Source of the DNA: Climacteris rufus
Taxonomy: Eukaryota; Chordata; Aves; Passeriformes; Climacteridae
Length of the DNA: 64,000 nucleotides
NCBI GenBank assembly: GCA_013398175.1
Contig: VZRZ01008717.1
Span: forward strand, 172,989 to 236,988
Reading direction: 5' to 3'
The position numbers were made by a program, and so were the translations under genes. This document shows positions 22,789-35,351 of this stretch, piece by piece. Positions within the stretch are counted from its first letter, which is position 1, and each line of letters opens with the position of its first letter. The notes below the pieces were generated by a model, which was not told the DNA's origin, did no database searches, and saw nothing but the letters and a program-made list of their open reading frames with translations.

Positions 22789-23214
22789 ATCATAGAATCA
22801 TAAAAGAGATGGGGTTGGAACGGACCTTGAAGATCATCCAGTTACAACCCCACTGCCATGGGCAGGGACACCTTCCACTAGACCAGGTTGCTCCAAGCCC
22901 CATCCAACCTGGCCTTGAACACTTTCAGGGATGCGGCATCCACAACTTCCCTGAGAAACTTGTGCCAGGGCCTCACCACCCTCACAGAGAAGGATTTCTT
23001 CCATGTATCTAATCTAAATCTTCCCTCTTTCAGTTTGAAGCCATTCCCCCTTGTCCTGTCCCTCCAGGCCCTCATCCCAAGTGCCTCCTCAGCTCTCTTG
23101 GAGCCCCTTCAGGCACTGGAAGGGTCACTAAGCTCTCCCTGGAGCCTTCTTCAGGCTAAACAGCCCCAACCCTCTCAGCCTGTGTTCCTGAGAGAGGTGC
23201 TACAGCCCTCTGAT
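22789..23214 (-). mobile_element. CR1 LINE 3' fragment (about 425 bp)
   Basis: Well preserved. The minus-strand ORF2 tail is open at 23075-22878, with WRDRTRGNGFKL and VVDAASLKVFKARLDGAW readable. It extends on the right to CTGTGTTCCTGAGAGAGGTGC. The octamer tail ATCATAGAATCATAA is at its left end. Confidence 0.94.
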
Positions 23215-24159
23215 TATAAACCCTTCCTTAACACCCAGGTTTTCCCCATCTGAGGAGCACTCCCAAATCACAAGAAACCCTCTTCCCACGTGGTGCACGG
23301 CAGACACCTCCCACAGCCAGACGGCAGCGCTCACATCCAACAATGGAAACCTTCCCTCTATTTGCATGCTCTGCTCTGCCAGAAACAAAGCACGTTGCTC
23401 AAGTGGGAGAACACCTTCCTACTTCTTCAGGGAAGACCAGGGAATTTGTGCAGATCCCTGGTTACTTGGAGGCAGCATTTCTCAAGGAAGACAGCTGAGG
23501 CAGCTCAGAGCAGCAACTCTTTCAGTGCTAAGGAGATTAGGGCGGCGGCCCAGGGAATCAGCAATCCCAACACAGCACATCAACATTCCTTTGCCCACGG
23601 CTGTCACTCTGAGGACAGTTTGCTACAAAACCAGCACGGTGATTATCTTGTTCTCTTGCAGGAATGCAAGGATTGAGATACAGGGGGAAAAGCAGCAAGA
23701 TGGGAGCCGCAGGCTTTGTGGAGGCAAAGCCAGCTCTGCTCACTGAGCAGGGACCACCACATGGAGGAAATCTGGCCAGAAACCACCCCAGCGCTGGAAT
23801 GCTGGCCAAGAAACTGGTTTGAGAAAACACAAAATGTGCCAAGAGCCTGACGACACTGCCCATTGCTCTGAGGGGGGGTGCACTGAATGCCAGGACATCC
23901 CGACAAAGGCAGGCATGGGTGGTTATCAGATTAACCCACCACCCAGGGATGTTTTTTGGGTCACCACACTGTTCCCATGGCATGCTGACAGCTGGGAGAG
24001 CCACACAAGGATGTTGCATAATGGCTCCTTTTCCTTTCCATACACACTCAATGGCATCCCGCAGAGCAGTGCCACAACCAGGAATCACACGTGTGGTGAG
24101 GACACGGAGCAGCTTGCTGGGAGAGGAGCAATGGGAAGCCAAGTCCACCAGGAGTCCAC
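23215..24159. other. Single-copy stretch with a 218-aa minus-strand frame
   Basis: The frame at 24214-23558 (-) begins inside the neighbouring CR1 and has no recognised domain; several shorter frames overlap it on both strands. Treated as chance. The sequence is somewhat GC-richer than its flanks. Confidence 0.45.
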
Positions 24160-24430
24160 ACAGAATCACAGAATTGTTTAGGTTGGAAAAGACCTTTAAC
24201 ATCATCAGGTCCAACCATTAACCCAACGCTGCCAAGGCCACCACTACGCCATGTCCCCAAGTGCCACATCTGCACAACTTTTAAATCCCTCCAGGAATGG
24301 CAACACCACCACTTCCTTGGCAGCCTGTTCCAACACTTAACCACTCTTCTGGTGAAGAAATTATTCCTACTATCAAATCTAAACCTCCCCTGGCACCACT
24401 TGAGACCATTTCCTCTTGCCCCATCACCTT
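24160..24430 (-). mobile_element. CR1 LINE 3' fragment, 'CCAACCATTAACCCA' subtype
   Basis: In reverse it reads CACAGAATTGTTTAGGTTGG..AGGTCCAACCATTAACCCAACGCTGCCAAGGCC..CACCACTTCCTTGGCAGCCTGTTCC. Minus-strand ORF2 text LKWCQGRFRFDSRNNFF is readable. Same lineage as the copies at 1497, 28132, 49851 and 57222. Confidence 0.92.
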
Positions 24431-27400
24431 TGAGCCCTTGTATGTGCCCTTGGACAAACAAATTCCCCAATTCCTTCACACTCCTAAAGACAAAATCAGC
24501 ACATGATAGAACAGTTTATGAAAAACAGCATTTGTGAAGTTCACCAACAACTCTTGAAACAATCAGAAGTATGGGGACAAGGAGAAAATGAAACAAGATC
24601 TAGCAAGGACCTGGGAACAGTAAGGACATCAGCATATGGATGTTACATCTCGTTTTGCTTTAACTAACAAAGGTTTATTTTATGGATAGTTGTATGCACA
24701 CAGATGTATTTTTATGACTGATACAAACACAACTTTTCCAATCACTGTGCCTCTAACTGAAAGCACCAATGACCAACCAGAGACAAAGAAAGAAAACCAC
24801 TTAGTGACACAAGAAAAGTTTGAGCAGTGAGGCTGATGCTGGACACAAATCCAGGTACAGGCTTAGCCCCAGTCAACCTCTTACTTGCATCACCTGAATG
24901 GCTGAAGCACAGGTCAGACCAGTTGGACAAAGTCCCCAGGGGGCACCTGCTGGTCTACTTAGCAAAGAGTGGCCTCTGCAGACCTCAGCAGCCTCTGGCA
25001 AACACTTGGTCATGTGGATGGAGGGCTGGGGCCAGGGAGCACACTGAGCTGGTGCCCTGTACAGCCCTTCCAGCAAAAGTGCCTTCACCAGTGCTCACTC
25101 AGAACAGAGCACCAAAAAGCTAAAAACAACTTCATTGTCTGGACTTTCAGGGCATCAGGAGGTGAAAAAGAACAAATCTGAGTAGGAAGAGATTTGGTCT
25201 CTCTGTTGCAAGATGTCCTGTAGCTTTGCTCCCAAAGCACCACATGTGGCTACCAAACAGTGAGATGTTCAAGAGCATCCCACTCAACTTAGAGCTGGGA
25301 TGACTCTTCTCAGTTTCCACCCACTTTCCTCATCATGCAGCACATAGACAGGGAGAACACCAGACCCCTGGTACACATGGAGAGGGAAGAGGCCCATCAA
25401 TGAGTGTGCAAGAGCACAAACACAACACAGGAACAGTTACAAGGTCAGACAAGTCAACAAATTGATGGGGGTTAAAATGTTGTCAAGAGAGCCAGGGACC
25501 ATGACAGCTGGGGAGAGAGATCCTGACCCCAGCTTGGCTGACACTGTCAATGCAGCTCTCAAAGCACCACGGGACTTTCACATTCATGACACTTGGTGTT
25601 CTTCATAATTCACACCACCAACAATGCCCTGCACCAGGCTCGTGGCTCCAGGTCCAGTCTCCTGACTCCAGGCCCAGCAAGAGCAAGACTGGTCATAAAT
25701 ACAGGATGCCACAACAGTTATTTCCCCCCTCATTTCTGAAAGAATCTGCCCCATCGCCTGGCTGACTACAGCTTTCTAACCCGTCTAGGTTGCTCCCAGA
25801 GGCCACATCCCCATGTACCTGGTCCTTTCTGCCACACAGAAGAAACTGCACATGAAAGTCAGAGATGGGAAGGGAAAGCCGTAAAGCTGAGAAAAGATGC
25901 CTTCAGCAAAATCTGTTTTAAGGCATGACTAACTCACACTGAAAGCCAAATCCTCTGGTTTTCAGTCCAGACCCTTGCAGGAGGACAATTTATGTTCTCT
26001 CTCTCCAGCCAAACGTGGTGCTGGGGGACTATTCAGGGCAGCACAAACACCACTAAAGCTCTTTACTCAATACTGCTGCGAGGAGATCCAAGGGCAATGA
26101 GCACTGGTATTTAGGGAAACATCACCTGTATCAAAAAGGACACCCATCACACTGATTCAGCACTGGTGCTGCCACAGATGACATGAGAATTACACAAAGC
26201 ACTGCTCCCTCCTCAGAAATGAACCTTGCAGCTGATGAATCAGTTTCTGTCTCCCGGGACACCATGGAGGAGTCCTGTAAATCTGAAGTAGCTCCCTACA
26301 CCTCCAAGAGGAGGGAAAGAATCATCCCAGGAAAAGCCAGTGGAGTTTGGCTTTGGCTGTCCTACCCAAGAATGGATTCCTTTCCATGTGAGTGAAGATA
26401 AACCACTCCCTCCCCAGACTCAGCCTCAAAACTTGCATAAACCAGCTCTCCCTTTTGGCAACTCAGTTCAAAAGAGAGTGAAACTCCTATAAATGAAAGC
26501 CATGGGCAAAAAAAAAAAAGTTTCTCAAGGGAAAAATTTTATTTGCATCTGCCTGAGCCCCATCATTCCACACTCAGGTGACCCTCTCCTGATGAGACGC
26601 TCTTACCAACTGCTTCCCAAGTCCTGCTCTCCTGGTCACACAAGACTTTCTTCTAATCTGGAAGAAAAAGCAAGACAACTGATTAGTACAGGGAAGGAAA
26701 CGATTTCACTATCATGGATAAGGACATGGAGACCATCAGCACCAGAACTCTGGTATCCAGGCAGAACCTGCAGCCCCTGAGCTGGGCTGTACAAACAGGT
26801 ACAAAACCAGCAGTTGATTTCTCAAAACATCACTGCTGAGCAAGGGAACAGCATCTCCTTTTCAAAAGAAAGTTGATATAAATCTGTAAAATTGCTAAAA
26901 GGTTTTAATATTTCCAGATTAGCCAAGGTGCAAAAGTAGGGGGTTGTAATTGCAGGATCGCTGCAAAAATAATAAATAACAAAACCTTTAATGGAAAAGA
27001 AGAATCACTTGTGCAAGTGTCCAGTTGTCTTTAAGATCCCAAACTTGCTGTGGGAGGAACATTCTGGCCACAATCCAGTTAAGCATTTCAGTGTGTCAGA
27101 TTTGAGAGAACAGGGAGAGCCCTTCTGAATCAAGGTCTTGGCATTTCTCACCAGCTGCTTGTTTCTCTCTCCTGCTGGCCTTCAAACACGTACACACCTT
27201 CCAAGAATTTCCAATTTTAGCTTTTATTCTAGAAACAACACCTCTTGGTTACAAAAGCAACCAATTTTCCTGCCAGGAAAAAGAGCTGGTGCAACCCCAA
27301 GAGGCAGGTCCTGCATTAGACGAGCACCAGGCAGCTCTCAAGAGCTCACAAAAGGCCTTTTAATTAATACACCTACTTGCTTTGCTCAATTAACACCAGC

Positions 27401-28131
27401 GAGGAAGCCCTTCATACACTGCCTTCAGCTCTGGTCACTGTGGGCTGAATACTTTAAAAATCCTATTGTATTAATAAACACTTCCCATATAAATGCCATA
27501 TACTTCCTACATACAGAAAGCTCAGTAAAAAGAGGGAAAAAAAAAAAAAAAAGGATGAAATTTCCTCAGCCAGAAAAAATTCAGAGATAAAATTGCAGCA
27601 ATGATTTATATCTGCCCAGAGCAGCAATCCCAGCCCTTGGTGACCTCTGTGCAAACACACCAAGCCAATTACACACTGTGACAGAAGATTTCCCCCTCCC
27701 AGGGCAGCAGCTTCTTGTTGCTCGATGTGAGAAACATCAAAAGGTAGTGCAACAAGTGTGCGTGTTACCAAGCAGGCTGAGGACAACCAGCCTAGAGGTT
27801 TAATCAAGATTTGTCTGAGGGGTTTTGTAAACATTGATCTTATTGAGTTGTTACATCTGGAGGATGTAATTCCCAACAACCTGCCTGTTTAACCTTGAAA
27901 ATCATCATGGGGCAACTTGGCTCAGTGCTCCCACTCCATCCCCTCTGGTTTGCCAGGGTCGTCATTAGCAGATGAGTGGTAATCCACCTCATGCTTCAGC
28001 ATCCTGCACTAGGGACATGCCCAGCAGCACTCTCACGTCCTCTTAGCAAGATAAAACTAACAGGGAAAACACAAACTTTTTAAAGCCACCAACCATAGCT
28101 GGCAGCTGACAAAAGAAATGCTCTCAGCTTC
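24431..28131. other. Long single-copy stretch (3.7 kb)
   Basis: No CR1 and no recognisable gene. Frames up to 150 aa (27138-27590 +) have no domain. A 17-base poly-A lies at 27537-27553. Confidence 0.5.
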
Positions 28132-28404
28132 CTAGAATTACAGAATAATTTAGGTTGGAAAAGACCTCTGAGATCATTAAGTCCAATTATTAACCCAGCA
28201 CTGACAAGGCCACCACGAAACCCTGTCCCCAAGTGCCACATCTACGTATCTTTTAAATACCTCCAGGAATAGTGACTCAACCACATCCCTGGGCAGCCTG
28301 TGCCAGTGCTTGACAAACCTTCCAGCGAGGAGTATTTTTCTCATATTGAATCTCAACCTCCCTGGTGCAACTTGAGTCCATTTGCTCCTGTCCTGTCCCT
28401 CACT
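28132..28404 (-). mobile_element. CR1 LINE 3' fragment, 'CCAATTATTAACCCA' subtype
   Basis: In reverse it shows AGAATAATTTAGGTTGG, then AGGCCACCACGAAACC, CTCCAGGAATAGTGACTCAACC and GCAACTTGAGTCCATTTGC. The minus frame through it retains APGRLRFNMRKI and FVKHWHRLPRDVVES of ORF2 and runs on into unrelated DNA, making an artificial 128-aa frame. Confidence 0.92.
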
Positions 28405-30917
28405 GTTTGGGAAAAGTGGGCAGGACATGGTGATGTGCAGCCTGCCAGTCCCCTTGTTCTGCCCAGGACATCCTGGTTCCAACTTCTTGTTGAGCCACAC
28501 CATCACTGATCTGGTTGTAAAGATGCTTTTTCTGCTGGACATTCCAAAGCCCCTTTCCTTCACCCTGTTCCTTTAGGAAGGAAAACAAGCAGCAGGGGCT
28601 GAAAGCTGGGAATTTGTGACTTCATATGCCATTCTTTTCTGCTCCAGAGAAAAAAAAAATGTAGGAAGAATATGATGAGGAGCATGTAAAAGGTGTATTT
28701 AGGTCTGGATTTCAGCCATCACATGCTCATTATCCCTGTTTACTGCAGGATATTGATAAGAGGAACTAAAACCCAGGTGACTCCATCAGGGGAAAGAAAT
28801 ACAGCAGCAGGCACTTCAGGAGATCCAAAACTCAGCTCACCCTACCAGTGCCCACAAGGACACTGTCATTCCAGATCCTATCTGCTCCCCAAAAGGGGAA
28901 GTTATCCTACCTCCTGAGAGGTTTGCAAGGGGAAAGTTACCTCAATCCCCCAGCTCACCAGTCACCCAGGTGCTATGAGTCTTCTCCAGTCTGCGCCACC
29001 TGCGCTCCATTATCTGCTTACAACAGGGATGGGAGCACCCTTTTCCAACATCCCAAGCAAATTCACCCACTTAATTTTTATGCTTTGGAGATTTTAGGGG
29101 CTTTTGCCTTTTTTCTTCTTTGTCAGAAGTGTTCAGTCATGGGATGAAATTATTTTTGCCTGCACTGAGAGAGGAAATGCTCCTGACTGTTTAGGTGAGA
29201 TTAATTTCAGGATTGTGGCCAGACTGAGGAAATTGGTGGCAGAAATCCTTCATAGTTGGATAATGAGGTTGCAGCTTTATGAGTAATTCTCCTGAGTTAT
29301 GCGCCCAGCACCTTGAGTGTGGGTGACACATTCCTTCCTTCCCTCCCTTTTTGAATGGGAAATGTCATCCAAGCACACAAACACAATATTTATTAAAAAA
29401 GTAAAAATAGCAACACCACAATTCATGAGGTGGAGGCACAGATTGCGTCTTGCTTGTACAAAATCCCATCAGCTGCTATCTAGAGGAATTTCCTTGCTGG
29501 GCTCTCCAGGAATGTCCCCAAACTCCATCATAACTATGATTTCCCCCATATTCCCAAAACCTAAAGAACCTCTGGGGTGGAAACCAGGAAGTACTGAGAG
29601 AAACCAACAAAAACACTCCTCTGTACACCTCTGTTTTAACAATATTTTTGATATGGAGAAATCAATCCAGGCTTCCTTGTTCCTTGCTGCTGAGCCACCT
29701 TGCATCCATACCCATGGTGCTGCACACTGCAGGGATCGACTGTCCATCCTGATGCCACATTCTTCCTCCCAGCTCGAAATGGCATCACTGGATTGCAACC
29801 AGCTCCCCTTTTTTGAGCAAGCAAAGGCTTTTACAACAAGGTTACCTGAAGTTTTAATGCTGTCAAAGCTCAGCTGCAAGGAAACCAGAGCAGAGAAAGA
29901 GCAGCCTTTTTGTGGAGATGTCTCTGCTCCAGCTGGAGCCATCACCTTCCATTACTCAGCTGCTTTTTTGGGAATTCTCCACACCTTCCCCTCTGCCATG
30001 CCCAGGCAGGAGACATGAAGATAGCGAACAACAGTTCCTGCTGCCATGACATCCACCCTGCTTCTCCTGGAGGATGAATGAGCAGATGGGACCAGTGGAA
30101 GATGGCTGAGCTGGAGAGCTGGACAACTGGAGTCTTTCCAATCCAGTAACTACAGTCCAAAAGACTGAGGATGCAAAGATCAGAACCTTTTTCCTAAGGG
30201 TAGGAACAGGGTCAAGGAAGACACACAGGTGGTTACTGACAGGCTGTACAGACTAACTCACATCTGCGTGGTTGGTCTTACTGTTACCCAAATTCCTGCT
30301 CTGCTTGCTTATTTCCCAGTCAAGCCACTGCACTATTCCAGCAAAATAAGCAAAATCCTGAAGAGTTTTAAAATTAATATGAAGGGCTCGCAAGCATCTT
30401 CCGTCATGCAGAACTAAAATTAAAATGTACACCCGCCCTCGCCTCACTCCCTGAAATCCATCAGGCAGAAACTTCCTTGTGTCACGTCGAGACTTCGGCA
30501 GCTGAAGGAGATAATGGGAAACTGCATTTCCAGCTGCATTTCCAGGCTTTAAAGCAGGGTTCCAGCCCCACCACCATGCCTGTTGCAGCAGACCAGCCCC
30601 TGCCTTGAGACACAGCAAGTTTCCTCCAACACAAACAGATATGAAAGAACCAGAGGAATTTCAGTTTCCAGATATTTTGGAGCAGGAAAAGGCAACCATG
30701 AGGTTTTCTCTCAGAAAAGAAATTGCTGAAGGGCTAATGCATGTTCTGGCTTTGCCATCACACTGACACAAGAGAATTAAAAATAGAAACTAGGAGAAAA
30801 CTGAATCAACCTCTGTAAAAACCTCAGGGAGCAGATAGGAGCAAACTCAAAGTTTGGGGCCTACACCACCATGAGCTCTCACAAGGTTCAGCACCCCTAA
30901 GGAGAAAGAGCTTCTGA
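28405..30917. other. Single-copy stretch with the longest open frame (233 aa)
   Basis: The frame at 29317-30018 (+) has no recognised domain, and a 158-aa frame on the opposite strand (29945-29469) overlaps it. Compositional bias, not coding, is the simplest explanation. A CpG-rich block lies at about 30380-30510. Confidence 0.45.
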
Positions 30918-31372
30918 GAATCACAGAATGGTTTGGGTTGAATGGAACCTTAAAGATCATCTCATTTCAAGCCCCCTGCCATGGGCAGGAACACCTTCCC
31001 CTAGACCAGGTTGTTCCAAGCCCCATCCAACCTGGCCTTGAACACTTCCAGGGATGGGAAATCCACAGCTTCTTTGGGCAACATGTTGCAGTCTCTCACT
31101 ACCCTCACAGAGAAGAATTTCTTCTTAATATCTAATATAAACCTTCCCTCTTTCAGTTTAAAGACATTCCCTCATTTGTCATCCCATGACCTTGTCTGAA
31201 GTACCTCTCCAGCTCTCTTGGAGCCCCTTTAGTCAGTGGCAGAAGCTCTATGCTTTTGCTGGAGCCTTCTTTTTTCCAGGCCAAACAACTCCAACTCTCT
31301 CAGTCTGTCTCCAGAGCAGAGCTGCTCCAGCTCTGTGATCAATTTATTGGCCCTCCATCTGCACCATCTGTG
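30918..31372 (-). mobile_element. CR1 LINE 3' fragment (about 455 bp)
   Basis: In reverse it runs from GAATCACAGAATGGTTTGGGTTG to the ORF2 block TTTATTGGCCCTCCATCTGC. The body is full length for this 3' class, but the minus ORF2 frame is interrupted. Confidence 0.93.
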
Positions 31373-33255
31373 GGAGCATCTCCACCCTTCATGCAACATG
31401 AACAGAGAGATTTTGGGCAAAGATGAAACACTGCACTACCAGACCAGAGCATAACACTGATATCTGGTCTTAGGACTCTGCAACTCCAGCTCAGATGAGC
31501 ATTTCTCTAAGAGGGAACACTGGGATAGACACTGACCCACAGCCCTGAAGTCTTTGTAAAAACCCCTTTTAACAGTGAGGCACCAATATGGCAAGCCAAG
31601 ACATTCCCAACGTCTTGCTGCAAACTCCACCTGAATTTTTGTTCCTTATGCACGTGGCTGTCAGCTCCTTCATGGCTCATCACACTATCAGGACCACAGC
31701 AAGGAAACTGACACCCTCTCAGACACCTTTTGGGACAGCAAACACAGCTGCCTGCACTCGATGGCTATTTTGGGGTTGAAATTGAGATGCAAATTGCTGC
31801 CGAAACAACCAACACGGGGGAGCTGTTGCTTTTTCTCTTGAAATACGGAGATGTTTTCCATTCCTTCCCTCCCCTTCCTTCTACTGATTTTACCAGATTT
31901 CTTACAGAAGGAAACAGGAATGGCATGACTCAGAGGAAGAATCATCTTTTGCCCATCACAGAAATGCACATGTGCACCCAAGCAGCTGGGTGAGACACTG
32001 TCTCCTGTTCCAGGCCATGGGTATCACCCTGGCACAGCTCTGTAATGTGCCCAGGAGAAAACAGAGACAAGAGAAGAAACAGGAGAACCAAGAATCAGAA
32101 GCTAAAAATTCAGGACTGTCCTGGCTGTGATGAACAGGAAGAGGTTTCCTTCAAGGAGCCATCAAGCCAGACATGAAGGTCCTCATCCCACGTGCAGAGG
32201 AGGTCACAGGAGGAGAAATCTCCACAGATGAGGCTGTGTGGGATCAGCTCAGGATGGTCAGTGTGCTCAAGGGATAAAAACTATTCCCAGGAACAAAGTG
32301 AAAGCAACAACCCCTAGTGATGCCCACAACATCTCCTATATTGTGCTGACTTGCCTTGCTTCACGTGCTTTGTATTTTTGGAAGACACCTCCAGAAAAAG
32401 CTGTGATTTACTGGAATATATTTTCCATTGTCTCCACTTTCACTGCATTTTTATTGTGGTGCCCAAAGTTGTTGAAAAGGTGGAGTGGGGATTGGTAAGG
32501 CACACACAGAGGCACCAGGAGATGGTTCCTCTGACACAGGAAGAGAGGTCTGAAAACAGCTTCTTCACTGCAACAGAAGTCTTATCATAGGAACAAGAAT
32601 GCGATCCCCTGCAAAACTGAAAAATGCACTTGATGGTGTACAGATATTTACAGCCCCCACGGCTGTTTTCACAGTTATGACTCCTCCTTATCCCTAATAC
32701 AGCTGGCAGCAACACGTGTAGGATCTGGAGATTCAGTGTAGGGGAAGACAAGTATCAAAGGCATAAAGGCATCAGTGCATTTCAGCAAGGCCTTTAGAGT
32801 CAGTTTTCTGATGCTTTAGACTTCACTGATGGCATTTATGAGTTTAAAAATGCATATAAGGCTTCAACATCCTCTCCCAGCCACTCTCTTTAGGATGCAA
32901 ATACAATTTAACATAATTAGGCAGGACAGAAAGCCCAGACATTTTACAGGATCAACTGCATTCCAGGTGTCAGGGAAGATAAAGAGGTACGAGCTCAACA
33001 GGCAAGCTGGACAAAAGCCTGGATGGTTTTCAGATCAGCACGGGACTGTGCAAGGAAGAAGAGGCTTTTTCCAAAAGCTAGGGGAAAAATCTGGGGGAAA
33101 AAAAAAAAAAAAAAAGAAAGCCAATATTTGTTAGGCAGAAAATAAAAAACTTCATTAAAAAAAAAAAAATCTTTAAGACAGGCCAAAACTCCAAGAAAGT
33201 TGACAGGGCACATTGCTCCATTTACACATGTAAATAAAGCAGGGATGGAATAAAT
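31373..33255. other. Single-copy non-coding stretch
   Basis: No gene recognised. Poly-A runs lie at 33098-33115 and 33157-33169. Confidence 0.55.
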
Positions 33256-33505
33256 GAAGGAGGGAAGGTTTAGATTAGACATTAGGAAGAAATCTTTCCC
33301 TGTGAAGGTGGTGAGGCCCTGGCACAGGTTGTTCAGAGAGGTTGTGGACTCCCCATCCATGGAAGTGTTCAAGGCCAGGTTGGACAGGGCTTGGAGCAAC
33401 CTGGGATAGTGGAAGGTATCCCTGTCCATGGCAGTGGGGTTGGAATGAGATGACCTTTAAGGTTCCTTCCAACCCAAACCATTCCATGATTCTGTGATTC
33501 TGTGT
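33256..33505 (+). mobile_element. CR1 LINE 3' fragment (about 250 bp)
   Basis: AGATTAGACATTAGGAAGAAATC to CCCAACCCAAACCATTCCATGATTCTGTGATTCTGTG; three tail octamers are kept. First of two same-strand copies 365 bp apart. Confidence 0.94.
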
Positions 33506-33870
33506 CTTATCCAAAACTCTCAACATCAGGACAGAAAAGAGAAAAAAGGAGAAATCTCTCAGTGTGAGGCTTCTGGAAGCTCAAGGCATTTATTTTCATT
33601 GCTCAAGTTTCAGAACTGAGAAGCCGACAAAGTGTCTGGAGATACCCTGAAACACTTCCCATCACGACTGCTCTTTCAAAGGAGAAGCAACTTGAAATTG
33701 GCAGGAAGTAGGTATGTCTATATAATTTGTCATTTTTCACAGAAAAACCAATCATCCCTAATTCCAGGAACTTCTTGTTTTTCTATTAAAAGACCCAAAT
33801 ACAGCATTTATGTTACTGCAGACTGCAGTAAAAAACAAAAAACCAAATCAGATTTACTAATCAAATTTTC
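33506..33870. other. Gap between two CR1 copies
   Basis: Unique AT-rich DNA; nothing recognised. Confidence 0.55.
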
Positions 33871-34283
33871 TGAAGCTCCTCTTCTATGAAGACAGGATGG
33901 AGTTGGAGTTGTTCAGCCTGGACAAGAGAACTCTCCAGGCAGACCTTACAGCACCTTCCAGTACCTACAGGGGCTCCAAGAGAGCTGGAGAGGGACTTTG
34001 GACAAGGGCATGGAGTGACAGGACAAGGGGGAATGGTTTTAAACTAAAAGCAGAGAGATTTGGATTAGATATTAGGAAGAAATTCTTTACTATAAGGGTG
34101 GTGAGGCCCTGGCACAGGCTGCCCAGAGAAGCTCTGGAATTCCCATCCCTGGAAGTGTCCAAGGCCAGGTTGGATGGGGCTTGGAGCAACCTGGGATAGT
34201 GGAAGGTGTCCCTGCTCATGGCAGGGGGTTGGAATGAAATGATGTTTAAGGTCCCTTCCAACCCAGACCATTCTGTGATTCTT
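33871..34283 (+). mobile_element. CR1 LINE 3' fragment with the best-kept ORF2 tail
   Basis: The plus frame 33897-34199 is uninterrupted for 100 codons and reads as the C-terminal end of CR1 ORF2: MELELFSLDKRTL, WSDRTRGNGFKLK, LDIRKKFFTIRVVRPWHRLP and SKARLDGAWSNL. The tail of the element follows (CCCAACCCAGACCATTCTGTGATTC). Because it lacks the endonuclease and catalytic RT domains it cannot be functional. Confidence 0.95.
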
Positions 34284-35074
34284 TTAATGATTTTTGGATT
34301 TACCCCTGAACTTCCCAGTGTTTCTAGAGGACCTTTAGGTGGTAACAAAAACCTTGACAATACATTTTTAGGAGACATTCAGGAGATCCTGTGCTTCTCT
34401 TTCTAAAAAACAAGGGTCAGGAGGCTTTCAGAAGCCACCAGTTTGGCAGGAAGAAGTCAGATGGAAAACCACCTGAGCACAGGCACAAGCCGCCAGATGC
34501 TGTGTTTGCACACCTGACATGCTGAAGGTGTTTGGGCCACTCCCACATCCCTGTGCCTCCATCTCCCACCCTAAATCTTGCACCACAGCCCTGACCTGGT
34601 GAAGTGCCTTGAGACCTCTGGGTCTGTTACACAAGCACAGGTGTTACTACCTGGAGCCCAGGTAATCCAGCACAAATCAGTGCAGAGAGATAAAGGTGTG
34701 GTCTGTCTGAAAATAGACAGAAATCCCCACCAAAAACATCTAAGTCGTCATGATAGAAAAATAAATCCGGGCAGATTGTTGCTCGCATTGTATGAATCAT
34801 CATGTTGTTATAGCAACTTCATATCTGCACCCAATCTGAAAACCAAGCACAGCTGAAATAATATAACAGCATTAAGTTAAAATGATATATAACAAGACCA
34901 AAATGGATCGGCTCAATCTCTGAGAAGCACCCACACTTCTTTCTCACCCTCTTCCCTCCCTTTGAAAACATGGGTTTCCTGTATTTAAACAATAAAAAAA
35001 ACCCCCAGACTTGGAACTCATGAAGAAGAAGAGCACTAATGAGCTTTTGAATTCAAGAAGAATCTTCAAAATGA
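34284..35074. other. Single-copy stretch with a candidate conserved block
   Basis: No gene recognised. The part at 34735-34920 is AT-rich but keeps CpGs (AAGTCGTCATG, AATCCGGGC, CTCGCATTG, GATCGGC) and has the texture of a conserved non-coding element. Confidence 0.4.
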
Positions 35075-35195
35075 AGAATCACAGAATGATAGAGTCATAG
35101 AATTATGGAATCACAGAATGGTTTAGGTTGGAAGGCACCTTAAGGATCATTTAGTTCCAAATCCTCTGCCATGGGCAGGGACACCTTCCATCACT
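35075..35195 (-). mobile_element. CR1 LINE, short 3' end with an expanded octamer tail
   Basis: About 80 bp of CR1 UTR in reverse (GGTTTAGGTTGGAAGGCACC..CCATGGGCAGGGACACCTTCCATC) is preceded by roughly five octamer-like units (AATCACAG, ATAGAGTC, ATAGAATT, ATGGAATC, ACAGAATG). It has the longest tail of any copy here. Confidence 0.93.
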
Positions 35196-35318
35196 TTTAA
35201 ATAAAATGAAGTGCAATTTCCAGTTGCAACCACCAGTCCCAGCCAACTGCTTCTATTGTTCCCATGTACTGCAAAATTCATGCACTGAATGAATTATATA
35301 AATTTTACAATACCTATC

Positions 35319-35351
35319 TTTTTTTTATATATATATATATATATTTTTTTT
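35319..35351. repeat. T-run / (TA)n / T-run microsatellite
   Basis: Eight T, about nine TA units, then eight T. It lies between two copies of GAATTATATAAAT (35291-35303 and 35367-35379). Confidence 0.9.

Noticed and set aside
23558..24214. 218-aa minus-strand open frame as a gene
   Set aside because: It starts inside a CR1 3' end and runs into unrelated DNA; no family resemblance.
24048..24479. 143-aa minus-strand frame with RT-like words
   Set aside because: The similarity is real but belongs to the CR1 ORF2 tail; it is not a host gene.
27138..27590. 150-aa plus-strand frame ending in a lysine run
   Set aside because: The lysine run is the poly-A at 27537-27553; the rest has no domain.
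29317..30018. 233-aa plus-strand open frame as a gene
   Set aside because: No recognised domain, and a 158-aa frame overlaps on the opposite strand, which points to stop-poor composition. No promoter or splice logic seen.
32995..33429. 144-aa minus frame
   Set aside because: It is antisense CR1 joined to a phenylalanine run from the poly-A tracts at 33098-33169.
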